Below, in pieces: positions 33,256-42,480 of a stretch of 64,000 nucleotides of DNA. This DNA is from an uncultured Prevotellaceae bacterium (GTDB lineage Bacteria; Bacteroidota; Bacteroidia; Bacteroidales; UBA3663), in NCBI GenBank assembly GCA_900319235.1, contig ONNR01000003.1, positions 161,519 to 225,518 of the forward strand, in the 5' to 3' direction. The notes beneath the pieces are model-generated. The model was not told the origin of the DNA, did no database searches, and saw only the letters and a list, made by a program, of their open reading frames with translations. The stretch's first letter is position 1. Each line of letters opens with the position of its first letter. The position numbers and the translations under genes were made by a program.

Positions 33256-35058
33256 ATGAAGATTCAACTCAGAAGTGCTCAGACCACTGAGGGTCGCAGG
33301 ATGGCGGGTGCCCGCGCCCTGTGGGTCGCTAATGGTATGAAGCGTGAAATGTTCGGCAAACCCGTTATTGCCATCGTCAACTCCTTTACCCAGTTTGTGC
33401 CAGGTCATACACATCTGCACGAGATCGGCCAGATTGTGAAGGCTGAGATCGAGAAACTCGGCTGCTATGCTGCTGAGTTCAATACCATTGCTGTCGATGA
33501 CGGCATTGCCATGGGTCACGACGGCATGCTCTACTCGTTGCCTTCGCGCGACATCATTGCCGACTCGGTGGAATACATGGTGAATGCGCACAAGGCTGAT
33601 GCGATGATCTGCATCTCGAACTGCGACAAGGTGACTCCTGGTATGCTGATGGCTGCTATGCGTCTGAACATTCCTGCCGTCTTCTGCAGCGGAGGCCCAA
33701 TGGAGGCTGGCAAGTGGCGCGGCGAGAATGCCGACCTCATCACCGCGATGGTGAAGGGCGCCGACCCATCGGTGACCGACGAGGAAATGGCCGAAATCGA
33801 AGGCTGCGCCTGTCCAGGTTGCGGTTCGTGCTCGGGTATGTTCACTGCCAATTCGATGAACTCGCTTACCGAAGCCATCGGACTCTCTCTGCCTGGCAAT
33901 GGTTCCATCTTGGCTACTCACGTGAATCGCATCCAGCTCTTCAAGGATGCTGCAAAACTGATTGTCAAGAACGCATTGAAATACTATGAGGAGGGCGACG
34001 AGAGCGTTTTGCCACGTAGCATCGCCACTCGTGCAGCATTTCTCAACGCCATGACCCTCGACATCGCCATGGGTGGCTCGTCGAATACGGTGCTTCACCT
34101 GCTTGCCGTAGCGCAGGAAGGTGGCGTGGATTTCGAGATGAAGGACATCGACCGTCTGAGCCGCGTGGTTCCTTGCCTCTGCAAACTTGCTCCCAATACG
34201 CAGAAGTATTCGGTGCAGGAGGAGAACCGTGCAGGCGGCATCCTCGGCATCCTCGGCGAACTTGCCAAGGGCAATCTGCTTGACCTGAGTTGCAAGCGCG
34301 TCAATGGTGCAACGCTTGGTGAGGACATCGAGAAGTATTCCATCCTCAAGGAGAACATCGACCCTGAGGCAAGCCGCATCTATCACAGTGCTCCAGCCGG
34401 CAAGTTCTCGATCAAGATGGGTTCGCAGAATGCACAATGGGAGACACTCGATACCGATCGTGCCAATGGTTGCATCCGCGACATCGAACACGCTTATACC
34501 AAGGATGGCGGTCTGGCTGTGCTCTTCGGCAATATCGCTAAGGATGGTTGCGTCGTCAAGACCGCAGGCGTGGCTCCTGAACTCTTGCATTTCGAAGGTC
34601 CTGCCGTATGCTTCGACTCGCAGGAGGATGCTTGCGAAGGCATCCTCGGTGGCAAGGTCAAGAAAGGCGATTGTGTTGTCATCACCCACGAAGGTCCCAA
34701 GGGTGGACCCGGTATGCAGGAGATGCTTTACCCGACATCCTACATCAAGTCGATGCACATGGGCAAGGAATGTGCCCTCATCACCGACGGACGTTTCTCG
34801 GGTGGTACTTCGGGCCTTTCCATCGGACACATCAGCCCTGAGGCAGCAGCCGGTGGCAACATCGGAAAGATCAAGGATGGCGACATCATCGTCATCGACA
34901 TCCCGACACGTTCGATCAACGTCAAGCTCAGCGACGAAGAGCTGGAAGCACGTCCACAGCAGCCTTTGAAGCGTCATCGTGTGATCAGCAAGGCTTTGCG
35001 TGCCTATGCCCAGTCTGTTTCGTCAGCCGACAAGGGCGGTGTGCGTATCATCGATTAA
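33256..35058 (+). CDS. ilvD: Dihydroxy-acid dehydratase
   Basis: 600 residues from ATG 33256 ([19 protein letters not shown]). Iron-sulfur cysteines lie in [12 protein letters not shown] and [20 protein letters not shown]; the C-terminal block [20 protein letters not shown] is conserved. It converts dihydroxy acids to 2-keto acids in valine and isoleucine synthesis. A TTG at 33235 in frame is a weaker start. First gene of ilvDBNC. Confidence 0.97.
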   Translation: MKIQLRSAQTTEGRRMAGARALWVANGMKREMFGKPVIAIVNSFTQFVPGHTHLHEIGQIVKAEIEKLGCYAAEFNTIAVDDGIAMGHDGMLYSLPSRDIIADSVEYMVNAHKADAMICISNCDKVTPGMLMAAMRLNIPAVFCSGGPMEAGKWRGENADLITAMVKGADPSVTDEEMAEIEGCACPGCGSCSGMFTANSMNSLTEAIGLSLPGNGSILATHVNRIQLFKDAAKLIVKNALKYYEEGDESVLPRSIATRAAFLNAMTLDIAMGGSSNTVLHLLAVAQEGGVDFEMKDIDRLSRVVPCLCKLAPNTQKYSVQEENRAGGILGILGELAKGNLLDLSCKRVNGATLGEDIEKYSILKENIDPEASRIYHSAPAGKFSIKMGSQNAQWETLDTDRANGCIRDIEHAYTKDGGLAVLFGNIAKDGCVVKTAGVAPELLHFEGPAVCFDSQEDACEGILGGKVKKGDCVVITHEGPKGGPGMQEMLYPTSYIKSMHMGKECALITDGRFSGGTSGLSIGHISPEAAAGGNIGKIKDGDIIVIDIPTRSINVKLSDEELEARPQQPLKRHRVISKALRAYAQSVSSADKGGVRIID

Positions 35059-35108
35059 TATGTGCGTGTCAGGATTAATAAGGAAATAAATAAGAAACAA
35101 CCCATAGA

Positions 35109-36806
35109 ATGTCAGAAAGAATATCTGGTGCAGAAGCGCTGATGCGCAGCCTCGAGGACCAGGGTGTCACCACCCTCTTCGGATATCCAGGAGGTGCCAT
35201 TATGCCTACTTACGATGCACTCTATGATCACCGCGACAAACTCAACCATGTGCTGGTAAGACATGAACAGGGTGCCATCCATGCTGCACAAGGCTATGCC
35301 CGCGTCAGTGGACGTACTGGTGTAGTTTTGGTAACATCAGGCCCCGGTGCTATGAACACCATCACCGGTCTTGCCGATGCAATGATCGACTCCACTCCGC
35401 TTGTCGTCATCTGTGGACAGGTAGGTGCCGCCATGTTGGGTACCGATGCCTTCCAGGAGGTCGATGTCGTGGGTGTGACACAGCCTATCAGTAAGTGGAA
35501 CTATCAGATACGTCGTGCCGAAGATGTGGCATGGGCCGTGGCTCGTGCATTCTATATTGCAGGTACGGGTCGTCCCGGTCCCGTCGTGCTCGACTTCACA
35601 AAGAATGCGCAGACTACCGTCATCGACTATGAGCCTCAGAAGGTCAACTTCATTCGTTCATATGTGCCTGAGCCTGTTTGCGAAATGTCGGTAATCCAGA
35701 AGGCTGCAGAGATGATCAACCAGAGCGTGAAACCATTTATGCTGGTGGGTCAGGGTGTCGAACTTGCTGGTGCCAATCAGGAAGTGCTCGAACTTGCCGA
35801 GAAGGCACAGATTCCTTTCGGATGTACGATGCTTGGCCTTTCGGCAATCCCTTCTGACCATCCTCTCAACAAAGGTATGCTTGGTATGCACGGCAACCTC
35901 GGTCCCAATGTGATGACCAACCAGTGCGACCTGCTGATTGCCGTGGGTATGCGTTTCGACGACCGTGTGACCGGCAACCTCAAGACCTACGCCAAGCAGG
36001 CCAAGGTCATCCACTTCGAGATCGACCCTTCGGAAATCAACAAGAACGTGAAGGTCGATGTGGCCGTTCTCGGCAACTGCAAGCAGACCCTTGCCGACCT
36101 CATTCCTTATGTCGATGAGGCAAAGCATGGCTCGTGGATAGCAGGCTTCAAACCCTACGAAGAGAAGGAGTATGACAAGGTCATCGACAAGGCATTGCAT
36201 CCCACCGAGGGACCATTGCTGATGGGTGAAGTGATCCGCAAGGTGAGCGAAGCTGCCAACAATGAGGCCATCCTCGTTACCGACGTGGGCCAGAATCAAC
36301 TCTTCGGATGCCGTTACTTCAAGTTCACGAAGAAGCGCTCCATCGTCACTTCGGGAGGTTGCGGCACGATGGGCTTTGCCCTTCCTGCTGCCATCGGTGC
36401 CACCTTTGGTGCTCCCGACCGCACTGTCTGCATGTTTGTAGGCGATGGAGGTCTGCAGATGACCATTCAGGAACTGGGCACCATCATGGAACAGAAGGCT
36501 CCGGTGAAGATGATCTTGCTCAACAACAATTATTTGGGCAATGTGCGCCAGTGGCAGTATCTGTTCTTCAACAAGCGATACTCGTTCACCCCGATGCTGA
36601 ATCCCGACTACGAGTTGATTTCCAAGGGTTATGGCATCCCATGCCGCACTGTCGTTGAGCGTGAGGATCTGGATGCGGCAATTCGCGAGATGCTCGACAC
36701 CGAAGGCCCATTCCTCTTGCAGTGTGCAGTGAAGGAAGAAGATAATGTATTACCGATGACTCCTCCAGGTTCCAACGTGGATGAGATGTTATTAGAAATA
36801 TTGTGA
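35109..36806 (+). CDS. ilvB: Acetolactate synthase, large catalytic subunit
   Basis: 565 residues. The TPP-binding domains are clear: GYPGGAIMPTYDALY with catalytic Glu in VRHEQGAIHAAQGYARVSG, the FAD-binding middle (GRPGPVVLDFTKNAQ), and GDGGLQMTIQELGTI with NNNYLGNVRQWQ binding Mg-TPP. It condenses pyruvate with pyruvate or 2-oxobutyrate. It lies 50 bases after ilvD and one base before ilvN. Confidence 0.97.
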   Translation: MSERISGAEALMRSLEDQGVTTLFGYPGGAIMPTYDALYDHRDKLNHVLVRHEQGAIHAAQGYARVSGRTGVVLVTSGPGAMNTITGLADAMIDSTPLVVICGQVGAAMLGTDAFQEVDVVGVTQPISKWNYQIRRAEDVAWAVARAFYIAGTGRPGPVVLDFTKNAQTTVIDYEPQKVNFIRSYVPEPVCEMSVIQKAAEMINQSVKPFMLVGQGVELAGANQEVLELAEKAQIPFGCTMLGLSAIPSDHPLNKGMLGMHGNLGPNVMTNQCDLLIAVGMRFDDRVTGNLKTYAKQAKVIHFEIDPSEINKNVKVDVAVLGNCKQTLADLIPYVDEAKHGSWIAGFKPYEEKEYDKVIDKALHPTEGPLLMGEVIRKVSEAANNEAILVTDVGQNQLFGCRYFKFTKKRSIVTSGGCGTMGFALPAAIGATFGAPDRTVCMFVGDGGLQMTIQELGTIMEQKAPVKMILLNNNYLGNVRQWQYLFFNKRYSFTPMLNPDYELISKGYGIPCRTVVEREDLDAAIREMLDTEGPFLLQCAVKEEDNVLPMTPPGSNVDEMLLEIL

Positions 36807-36807
36807 T

Positions 36808-37635
36808 ATGGCAGAACATGTAAAAAATGGCGGTGAGTGCGGCGATTGCAACACTTGCGGCAAATGCGACGAGGCACAGGCATCGTTGCAGGCTTTGGAT
36901 GAGGCTGTGAAGGCAGCGGCTGCCATTGACCGCAATTCGTACGAGAAGAACCTCTATCGCGAACGTGCAGCATCTTTGGCCGAAGACCTCAAGGACGGAG
37001 GCTTCCACGAGCGTTTCTCAAAGACCGCTGTCGATGCACCTTCCACCTTAGGAAAAGAGGGAGCATTGCTCAGCCCATTGCATGAAGGACTGACACACTA
37101 CACGCTGATTGTCTATTCCGAGAACTACGCAGGTATCCTCAACCAGATTACGGCAGTGTTTACACGTCGTCAGGTCAACATCGAGACGCTCAACGTGTGT
37201 GCATCATCGACGCCAGGCGTACATAAATATACGATTACCTGCTACTGCAAGCAGGAGATGGCCGAGATGCTCACCAAGCAGATTGAGAAGCGTATCGATG
37301 TGCTGCAGGCCAACTGCTTCGTCGATGACGAGATCTTCATCCTCGAGACATCGCTTTTAAAACTGGCTACTCCGATGGTGCTTGCCAATCCCGAGGTTTC
37401 GCGTATCGTGCGTCGTCACGATGCCCATATCGTGGAGGTCAATCCCACCTACACTATCGTCGAGAAGACCGGCATCACGGCCGATGTACTTGACAACTTC
37501 AACCAGTTGAACAAACTGGGCTGCGTCCTGCAGTTCGTGCGTTCCGGACGCATCTCAATCACCAAGTCGTGCATCGAACGTTTGGACCAGTATCTGACCA
37601 AGCGTGAGGAAGATCATGAGAAGGTGGAAGACTAG
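36808..37635 (+). CDS. ilvN: Acetolactate synthase regulatory subunit with unusual cysteine-rich N-terminal extension
   Basis: 275 residues, whereas this family is usually about 160-190. The ACT domain starts near residue 97 (YTLIVYSENYAGILNQITAVFTRRQVNIETLNV) and a second ACT-like part follows, ending FVRSGRISITKS. Residues 1-95 are extra and contain Cys11, 14, 17 and 20 in CGDCNTCGKC. No in-frame ATG lies between residue 1 and the ACT domain, so the extension is not a start-site error unless a non-ATG start is used. It regulates IlvB by binding valine; the extension could bind a metal. Confidence 0.92.
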   Translation: MAEHVKNGGECGDCNTCGKCDEAQASLQALDEAVKAAAAIDRNSYEKNLYRERAASLAEDLKDGGFHERFSKTAVDAPSTLGKEGALLSPLHEGLTHYTLIVYSENYAGILNQITAVFTRRQVNIETLNVCASSTPGVHKYTITCYCKQEMAEMLTKQIEKRIDVLQANCFVDDEIFILETSLLKLATPMVLANPEVSRIVRRHDAHIVEVNPTYTIVEKTGITADVLDNFNQLNKLGCVLQFVRSGRISITKSCIERLDQYLTKREEDHEKVED

Positions 37636-37667
37636 AAATTATTATTAACCCATTAATTATAATCAAT

Positions 37668-38711
37668 ATGGCACAAATGAATTTTGGCGGCGTCATCGAA
37701 AATGTAGTGACCCGCGAGGAGTATCCTCTTGAGAAAGCACGTGAAGTCCTGAAGGACGAGACTATTGCAGTGATCGGTTATGGCGTACAGGGCCCAGGTC
37801 AGTCGCTCAACCTGCGTGACAATGGTTTCAACGTTATCGTTGGCCAGCGTCAGGGCAAGACTTTCGAGAAGGCCATCAGCGACGGTTGGGTACCAGGCAA
37901 GACCCTCTTCAGCATCGAGGAGGCAGCCCAGAAGGCTACCATCGTGATGTGTCTGCTCTCTGATGCAGCTGTGATGAGCGTATGGCCTACTCTCAAACAG
38001 TATCTCACCCCAGGCAAGGCTCTCTATTTCTCACACGGATTCGCTATCACTTGGAACGACCGCACAGGCTGTGTTCCACAGAAGGATATCGACGTTATCA
38101 TGGTTGCTCCTAAGGGTTCTGGTACTTCACTCCGCACCATGTTCCTCGAAGGCCGTGGCCTCAACTCTTCGTATGCTATCTACCAGGATGCAACAGGTCG
38201 TGCATACGACCGCACCATCGCCCTCGGCATCGGCATCGGTTCGGGTTACCTCTTCGAGACAACATTCCAGCGCGAGGCTACTTCTGACCTCACCGGCGAG
38301 CGTGGTTCTTTGATGGGCGCTATCCAGGGTCTTCTCCTTGCTCAGTATGAAGTGCTTCGCGAGAACGGACACTCTCCTTCGGAGGCCTTCAACGAGACAG
38401 TTGAGGAGCTCACTCAGTCGCTTATGCCTCTCTTTGCAAAGAACGGTATGGACTGGATGTATGCCAACTGCTCGACCACTGCCCAGCGCGGTGCCCTCGA
38501 CTGGTATCCACGTTTCCACGATGCCATCAAGCCTATCTGCCAGTGGCTCTATATGAGCGTTAAGCTTGGCAACGAGGCTCAGATCTCCATCGATGCCAAC
38601 TCCAAGCCCGACTATCGTGCCGGCCTCGAGAAGGAACTCAAGGCACTCCGCGAAAGCGAGATGTGGCAGACTGCCGTTACCGTACGCAAGCTCCGTCCTG
38701 AGAACAACTAA
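37668..38711 (+). CDS. ilvC: Ketol-acid reductoisomerase
   Basis: 347 residues. The Rossmann NADPH site is IAVIGYGVQGPGQSLNLRDNG, and PKGSGTSLRTMFLEGRGLN and the helical C-terminal domain (FNETVEELTQSLMPLFAKNGMDWMYANCS) carry Mg ligands. It acts between IlvBN and IlvD. Last gene of the operon; in some Bacteroides relatives an acyl-ACP thioesterase gene sits between ilvN and ilvC, but not here. A terminator follows 47 bases later. Confidence 0.97.
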   Translation: MAQMNFGGVIENVVTREEYPLEKAREVLKDETIAVIGYGVQGPGQSLNLRDNGFNVIVGQRQGKTFEKAISDGWVPGKTLFSIEEAAQKATIVMCLLSDAAVMSVWPTLKQYLTPGKALYFSHGFAITWNDRTGCVPQKDIDVIMVAPKGSGTSLRTMFLEGRGLNSSYAIYQDATGRAYDRTIALGIGIGSGYLFETTFQREATSDLTGERGSLMGAIQGLLLAQYEVLRENGHSPSEAFNETVEELTQSLMPLFAKNGMDWMYANCSTTAQRGALDWYPRFHDAIKPICQWLYMSVKLGNEAQISIDANSKPDYRAGLEKELKALRESEMWQTAVTVRKLRPENN

Positions 38712-38757
38712 TCCCGAGGACCTCTCTTTTACACATTGTGTAAAGATACTTTACAAA

Positions 38758-38790
38758 GCCCTGAAACCTATGGTTTCGGGGCCTTTTTTA
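38758..38790 (+). terminator. Terminator of the ilvDBNC operon
   Basis: GCCCTGAAACC pairs with GGTTTCGGGGC around a TAT loop, with one mismatch, followed by CTTTTTTATT. Confidence 0.88.
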
Positions 38791-38819
38791 TTAAATATGT
38801 GAAAAATTAGGGTGTAGAT

Positions 38820-38850
38820 TTTGTCATGTTAGATTTTTTTCGTAACTTTG
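38820..38850 (+). promoter_or_regulatory. Promoter of the radical SAM gene
   Basis: TTTG at 38820-38823, 19 bases, then TAACTTTG at 38843-38850. The ATG is 25 bases downstream. Confidence 0.7.
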
Positions 38851-38874
38851 CTCCCGATTTATATACATAACTCA

Positions 38875-39660
38875 ATGATGCAAGAACGTAAACCTAATAT
38901 TTATAACGACAATATCATCGGTCCTATCCACAGTCGCCGACTGGGTATCAGCCTTGGCGTGAACCTTCTGCCCAAGGATGCCAAGATATGCTCCTTCGAC
39001 TGCATCTACTGCGAGTGCGGATGGAACAAGGACCATAAGGGAGGACATTTCCCCGATGCTGATGCGGTGATGGAGGAACTCGAGGCAAAACTCAAGGAAG
39101 AAGTGGCTGAAGGCCGTAATATCGATGTCATCACTTTCGCTGGCAATGGTGAACCCACCCTTCACCCGCGCTTTGCAGAAGTCATCGACCGCACCATTGC
39201 GCTTCGTGACCAGTATTATCCCCAGGCAAGGGTGAGTGTGCTGAGCAACGCCACACGTATGACCGACCCCAAGGTACATACTGCCCTTTTGAAGGTCGAT
39301 AACAATATTCTCAAGATCGATGGAGCCTTCGACTCGACGATACATCTCATCGACCAGCCCACTGACAAGAACTACAGCGTGCGACAGGTCGTCGATGGTA
39401 TGAAGTCGTTCCAGGGCCAGCTCATCGTCCAGACGATGTTTGTTCGAGGCATGCACGACGGCAAGGTGATCGATAACACTACACCCGAAGAAGTCAATGC
39501 ATGGTGTGACCTCATGCGCGAAATCAAGCCTCACCAGATTATGGTATATAGCCTTGATCGTCCGACACCCGAGCCCAATCTCGTGAAGGTTTCAAAGGAG
39601 GAGATGGCGCAGTTCGTTGCTCCTCTCGTTGCCGAGGGCTTCAACGTCAGCATTGCTTAA
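38875..39660 (+). CDS. Radical SAM protein
   Basis: 261 residues from ATG 38875. The SAM-cluster motif is CSFDCIYC (C-X3-C-X2-C), followed by ITFAGNGEPTLHPRF, the GGE-like SAM site. GPIHSRRLGISLGVNLLPKDAKICSFDC is typical of the group related to wyosine/MoaA-like single-domain radical SAM proteins. No extra cluster domain is present. The substrate is unknown. Upstream starts are excluded because they fall inside the promoter. Confidence 0.88.
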   Translation: MMQERKPNIYNDNIIGPIHSRRLGISLGVNLLPKDAKICSFDCIYCECGWNKDHKGGHFPDADAVMEELEAKLKEEVAEGRNIDVITFAGNGEPTLHPRFAEVIDRTIALRDQYYPQARVSVLSNATRMTDPKVHTALLKVDNNILKIDGAFDSTIHLIDQPTDKNYSVRQVVDGMKSFQGQLIVQTMFVRGMHDGKVIDNTTPEEVNAWCDLMREIKPHQIMVYSLDRPTPEPNLVKVSKEEMAQFVAPLVAEGFNVSIA

Positions 39661-39669
39661 ACATCACTT

Positions 39670-41613
39670 ATGGCACATTCCAATACGATGTATAAACAAA
39701 GATATCACATATTTCTTCTCCTGCTGCTGACGGTCGTGCTACCGGCCACAGTGGCAGCCCGCAAGAAGAATCCCCAACCCAGCGAAACTTCGCTGCTGAG
39801 CCTTGACGAACAGCAGTACTTCGATTCACTCTATTTCCTTGCAGTGACCCAAGGTCAATGCGAGCGTCCCGACTCGGCCGTAAAACTGATGAAGCAGGCT
39901 GTGGCCTTCTACGATTCGGTGATGACGTCGAAGGGTTATGAACTTTCTATCAAACTGCCTACCGAAGAGCCCAAGGAGGTGAAGAAGGGCATCAAGAACC
40001 CGACTACCAGGCAGGTGCCGGGTCTGGCTGCCGCATACTTTTTCCTCAGCAACCAATACCGCGAGCAGAACAATGCCATGAATGCGATATTGGCCATCGA
40101 GCAGGCCATCGCCATCGACTCGGTCAACTATTGGTACACCGAGGCTGAGGGTGACCTTTTCCTCGCACTCAACCGCATCGAGGATGCCCGCCTTTGCTAT
40201 GAGCGACTGGTGCGCAACTATCCCGACAAGAGCGAACCGCTCTACAATATGTCGGAAATCTATCTGCGCCTCGATAGCGTGAACGAATGCCTCGCTATGC
40301 TCAACAAGCTGGAGGAACTAGAGGGCATCAACGAGCAGCTTACACGTTACAAATTCGCCATTCTCAGCGACAAGAAACGCACCGAAGAGGGCTTTGACGA
40401 ATACCGCAAACTCATCGCACGCTATCCCTACAACGTGCGCTATCGTGTGCAGTTGGGTGATTTGCAGATGCAGTACGGACAGATTCCTCAAGCCAAGGAG
40501 ACTTATGAGGCTGCAGCCGCTGTGGAGCCCGACAATGCCTATGTATGGGTTGCTCAAGCCAATTACTACAGCATGACAGGCGATCAGGATGCTGCCGACC
40601 GACTTGTTGCTTCGGCACTCGTCAACAGCAATCTCGATGTCGATACAAAGGTGGAGGTTATGGAAGAGTACCTGAAGGGCTCTTTCCGGAAACTTTCCAA
40701 CTATCGTGACCAGGTCGAGAAAGGCAACGTCACTTCCAGCCTCGATACGATAGCGTTGTTCAACAATGTGGATTCCCTCTTCACTGCAGTCGTCGAGATG
40801 CATCCTACGTCGGACGAGATCTACAAACTGCAGGCTGATTGGCGTAATGCGATGGGACAGGACAGCCTTGCCTCCGAGAGCATGCGTTTTGCTGTTGATC
40901 TGAAGCCCACCTCGATGGAATATTGGGACCAGTTGCTCTACTACAGCACTTCGTGGATGCCAAAGCCACAACTTGTCGAGTTGACGCAAGAGGTTTTGAA
41001 AGAGCATCCCACCAGCCAGACTGCCTACCTCGTTGCTGCATGGGCATACATTCAGCAGGATCAGCACGAAAAGGCCATCGAGCAATACCGCCTGGCTATC
41101 GAGAACATGAGTCCTCCCGATGCCAACAGGGTCAGCAACCTTTATGGCAGCATGGGCGACATCTATTATCAGGACAATCGTATGGACGAGGCCTTCGAAT
41201 GCTATGACAAGGCTGTCAAGTACAACCCGACGAACTATAATGCGCTCAATAATTATGCTTACTATCTGAGCCAGCAGAAGAAGGATCTCCACAAGGCCGA
41301 GGACATGGCATTGAAGGTTATCCAGAAGTACCCCGACAATCCTACCTATCTCGACACCTATGCCTGGGTCCTCTATCTGGAAGAGAGTTATACGTTGGCA
41401 ACGTTCTATCAGCAGCACGCCATCGACTGCCTCGACAAGGACGACAAGGGCAACAGCACGTTGTTTGACCACTATGGAGATATGCTGCTCAAGAGCAATG
41501 ACCTCAAGGGTGCTATCGAGCAGTGGAAGCGTGCCCTCGAATGCGATGACGTTGAAGACGTCGAGAAGATACAGAAGAAAATAGACAGTGCCGAGACACT
41601 TCTAAACAATTAA
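39670..41613 (+). CDS. Exported tetratricopeptide repeat protein
   Basis: 647 residues with a signal peptide (YHIFLLLLLTVVLPATVAA). At least ten TPR-like helix pairs run from about residue 40 to the end; clear ones include KAIEQYRLAIENMSPPDANRVSNLYGSMGDIYYQDNRMDEAFECYDKAVKYNP split over two repeats. It is likely a periplasmic scaffold. TPR-DUF4292-envC is a recurring Bacteroidetes order, suggesting a shared envelope task. An alternative start is the seventh codon (MYKQRYH). Confidence 0.88.
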   Translation: MAHSNTMYKQRYHIFLLLLLTVVLPATVAARKKNPQPSETSLLSLDEQQYFDSLYFLAVTQGQCERPDSAVKLMKQAVAFYDSVMTSKGYELSIKLPTEEPKEVKKGIKNPTTRQVPGLAAAYFFLSNQYREQNNAMNAILAIEQAIAIDSVNYWYTEAEGDLFLALNRIEDARLCYERLVRNYPDKSEPLYNMSEIYLRLDSVNECLAMLNKLEELEGINEQLTRYKFAILSDKKRTEEGFDEYRKLIARYPYNVRYRVQLGDLQMQYGQIPQAKETYEAAAAVEPDNAYVWVAQANYYSMTGDQDAADRLVASALVNSNLDVDTKVEVMEEYLKGSFRKLSNYRDQVEKGNVTSSLDTIALFNNVDSLFTAVVEMHPTSDEIYKLQADWRNAMGQDSLASESMRFAVDLKPTSMEYWDQLLYYSTSWMPKPQLVELTQEVLKEHPTSQTAYLVAAWAYIQQDQHEKAIEQYRLAIENMSPPDANRVSNLYGSMGDIYYQDNRMDEAFECYDKAVKYNPTNYNALNNYAYYLSQQKKDLHKAEDMALKVIQKYPDNPTYLDTYAWVLYLEESYTLATFYQQHAIDCLDKDDKGNSTLFDHYGDMLLKSNDLKGAIEQWKRALECDDVEDVEKIQKKIDSAETLLNN

Positions 41614-41619
41614 ATTGCA

Positions 41620-42468
41620 ATGAACAAGAACTTGAAGCATATTTATACGGCTGCGTTGTTGGCCTTTACCCTTGTGTTCACTTCCTGTCATACCACCAAG
41701 GTGGTCACAGGAACCTTGACTGGTGCTCATCCCGAGAAGGCTCGTTTTGAGAGCGTGGTACAGAATAACTACCAGTATGATGCCCTTCAGTCGAAGGTGA
41801 AGTATTCGTTGGGAAAGACCAGCCTCAATGGAAAGATGTGCCTGGAGTCGGGCAATCGTCTTTGTATGCAGGTCAATGCTCCTATCATCGGTTTCGAGGT
41901 GGCTCGCGTTGAAGCCAGCCAGGAGTCGGTTCTTCTGGTCGACAAGTACGACAAGATGTACACCATCCTCGAACTTGCCAATCTCTACGATATCAAGGAC
42001 ATCAATGGTCATGAGATGGAGGCCTTGGAGTGCATTATGCTTGGTCGTATCTATATCCCGGGTAGGGGACAGGCAACGAGTAAGGATTACTCGAAACTCA
42101 CTTGGACGACACCTTCGCTCGCCGACGGCAAGCAGGGCTATTCCGAGGGCCTTTACAAAGGAAAGGATTACCGCATCCTCTATGCCATCGATGAGAATGG
42201 TCGCCTCGTCAGCACCCTGCTCGCCGTTGGTGGTAAGACGGCCCGATGGGAATACTCCGACTACCAGGAAGTGGAGCAGGGACAGTGGGTGCCCACCCAG
42301 GAATTCATCACCATTACCAATGCCGATAACAAGGAGATTTCGGCAGGCTTGAAACTGACCAATCCTTCGTTTGGAGAAAGCACTTGGCGTGATTTTGAAG
42401 CCAACGACTCGTATAACAAGGTCTCCATCAAGGATATTGGCAATAGAATCAAGAGTCTGACCAAGTAA
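41620..42468 (+). CDS. DUF4292 family lipoprotein
   Basis: 282 residues. The lipoprotein signal ends at LVFTSC. The mature part has LQSKVKYSLGKTSLNGKMCLESGNRLCMQVNAPIIGFEVARVE split by short gaps, which fits DUF4292, a beta-rich LolA/LolB-like fold. A lipoprotein-trafficking or outer-membrane role is plausible, not shown. It starts six bases after the TPR gene and precedes the EnvC-like gene by 12 bases. Confidence 0.86.
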   Translation: MNKNLKHIYTAALLAFTLVFTSCHTTKVVTGTLTGAHPEKARFESVVQNNYQYDALQSKVKYSLGKTSLNGKMCLESGNRLCMQVNAPIIGFEVARVEASQESVLLVDKYDKMYTILELANLYDIKDINGHEMEALECIMLGRIYIPGRGQATSKDYSKLTWTTPSLADGKQGYSEGLYKGKDYRILYAIDENGRLVSTLLAVGGKTARWEYSDYQEVEQGQWVPTQEFITITNADNKEISAGLKLTNPSFGESTWRDFEANDSYNKVSIKDIGNRIKSLTK

Positions 42469-42480
42469 GTTGTGTCCCCT

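Noticed and set aside
33211..34977. 588-codon minus-strand ORF opposite ilvD
   Set aside because: Antisense to ilvD; no independent evidence of coding.
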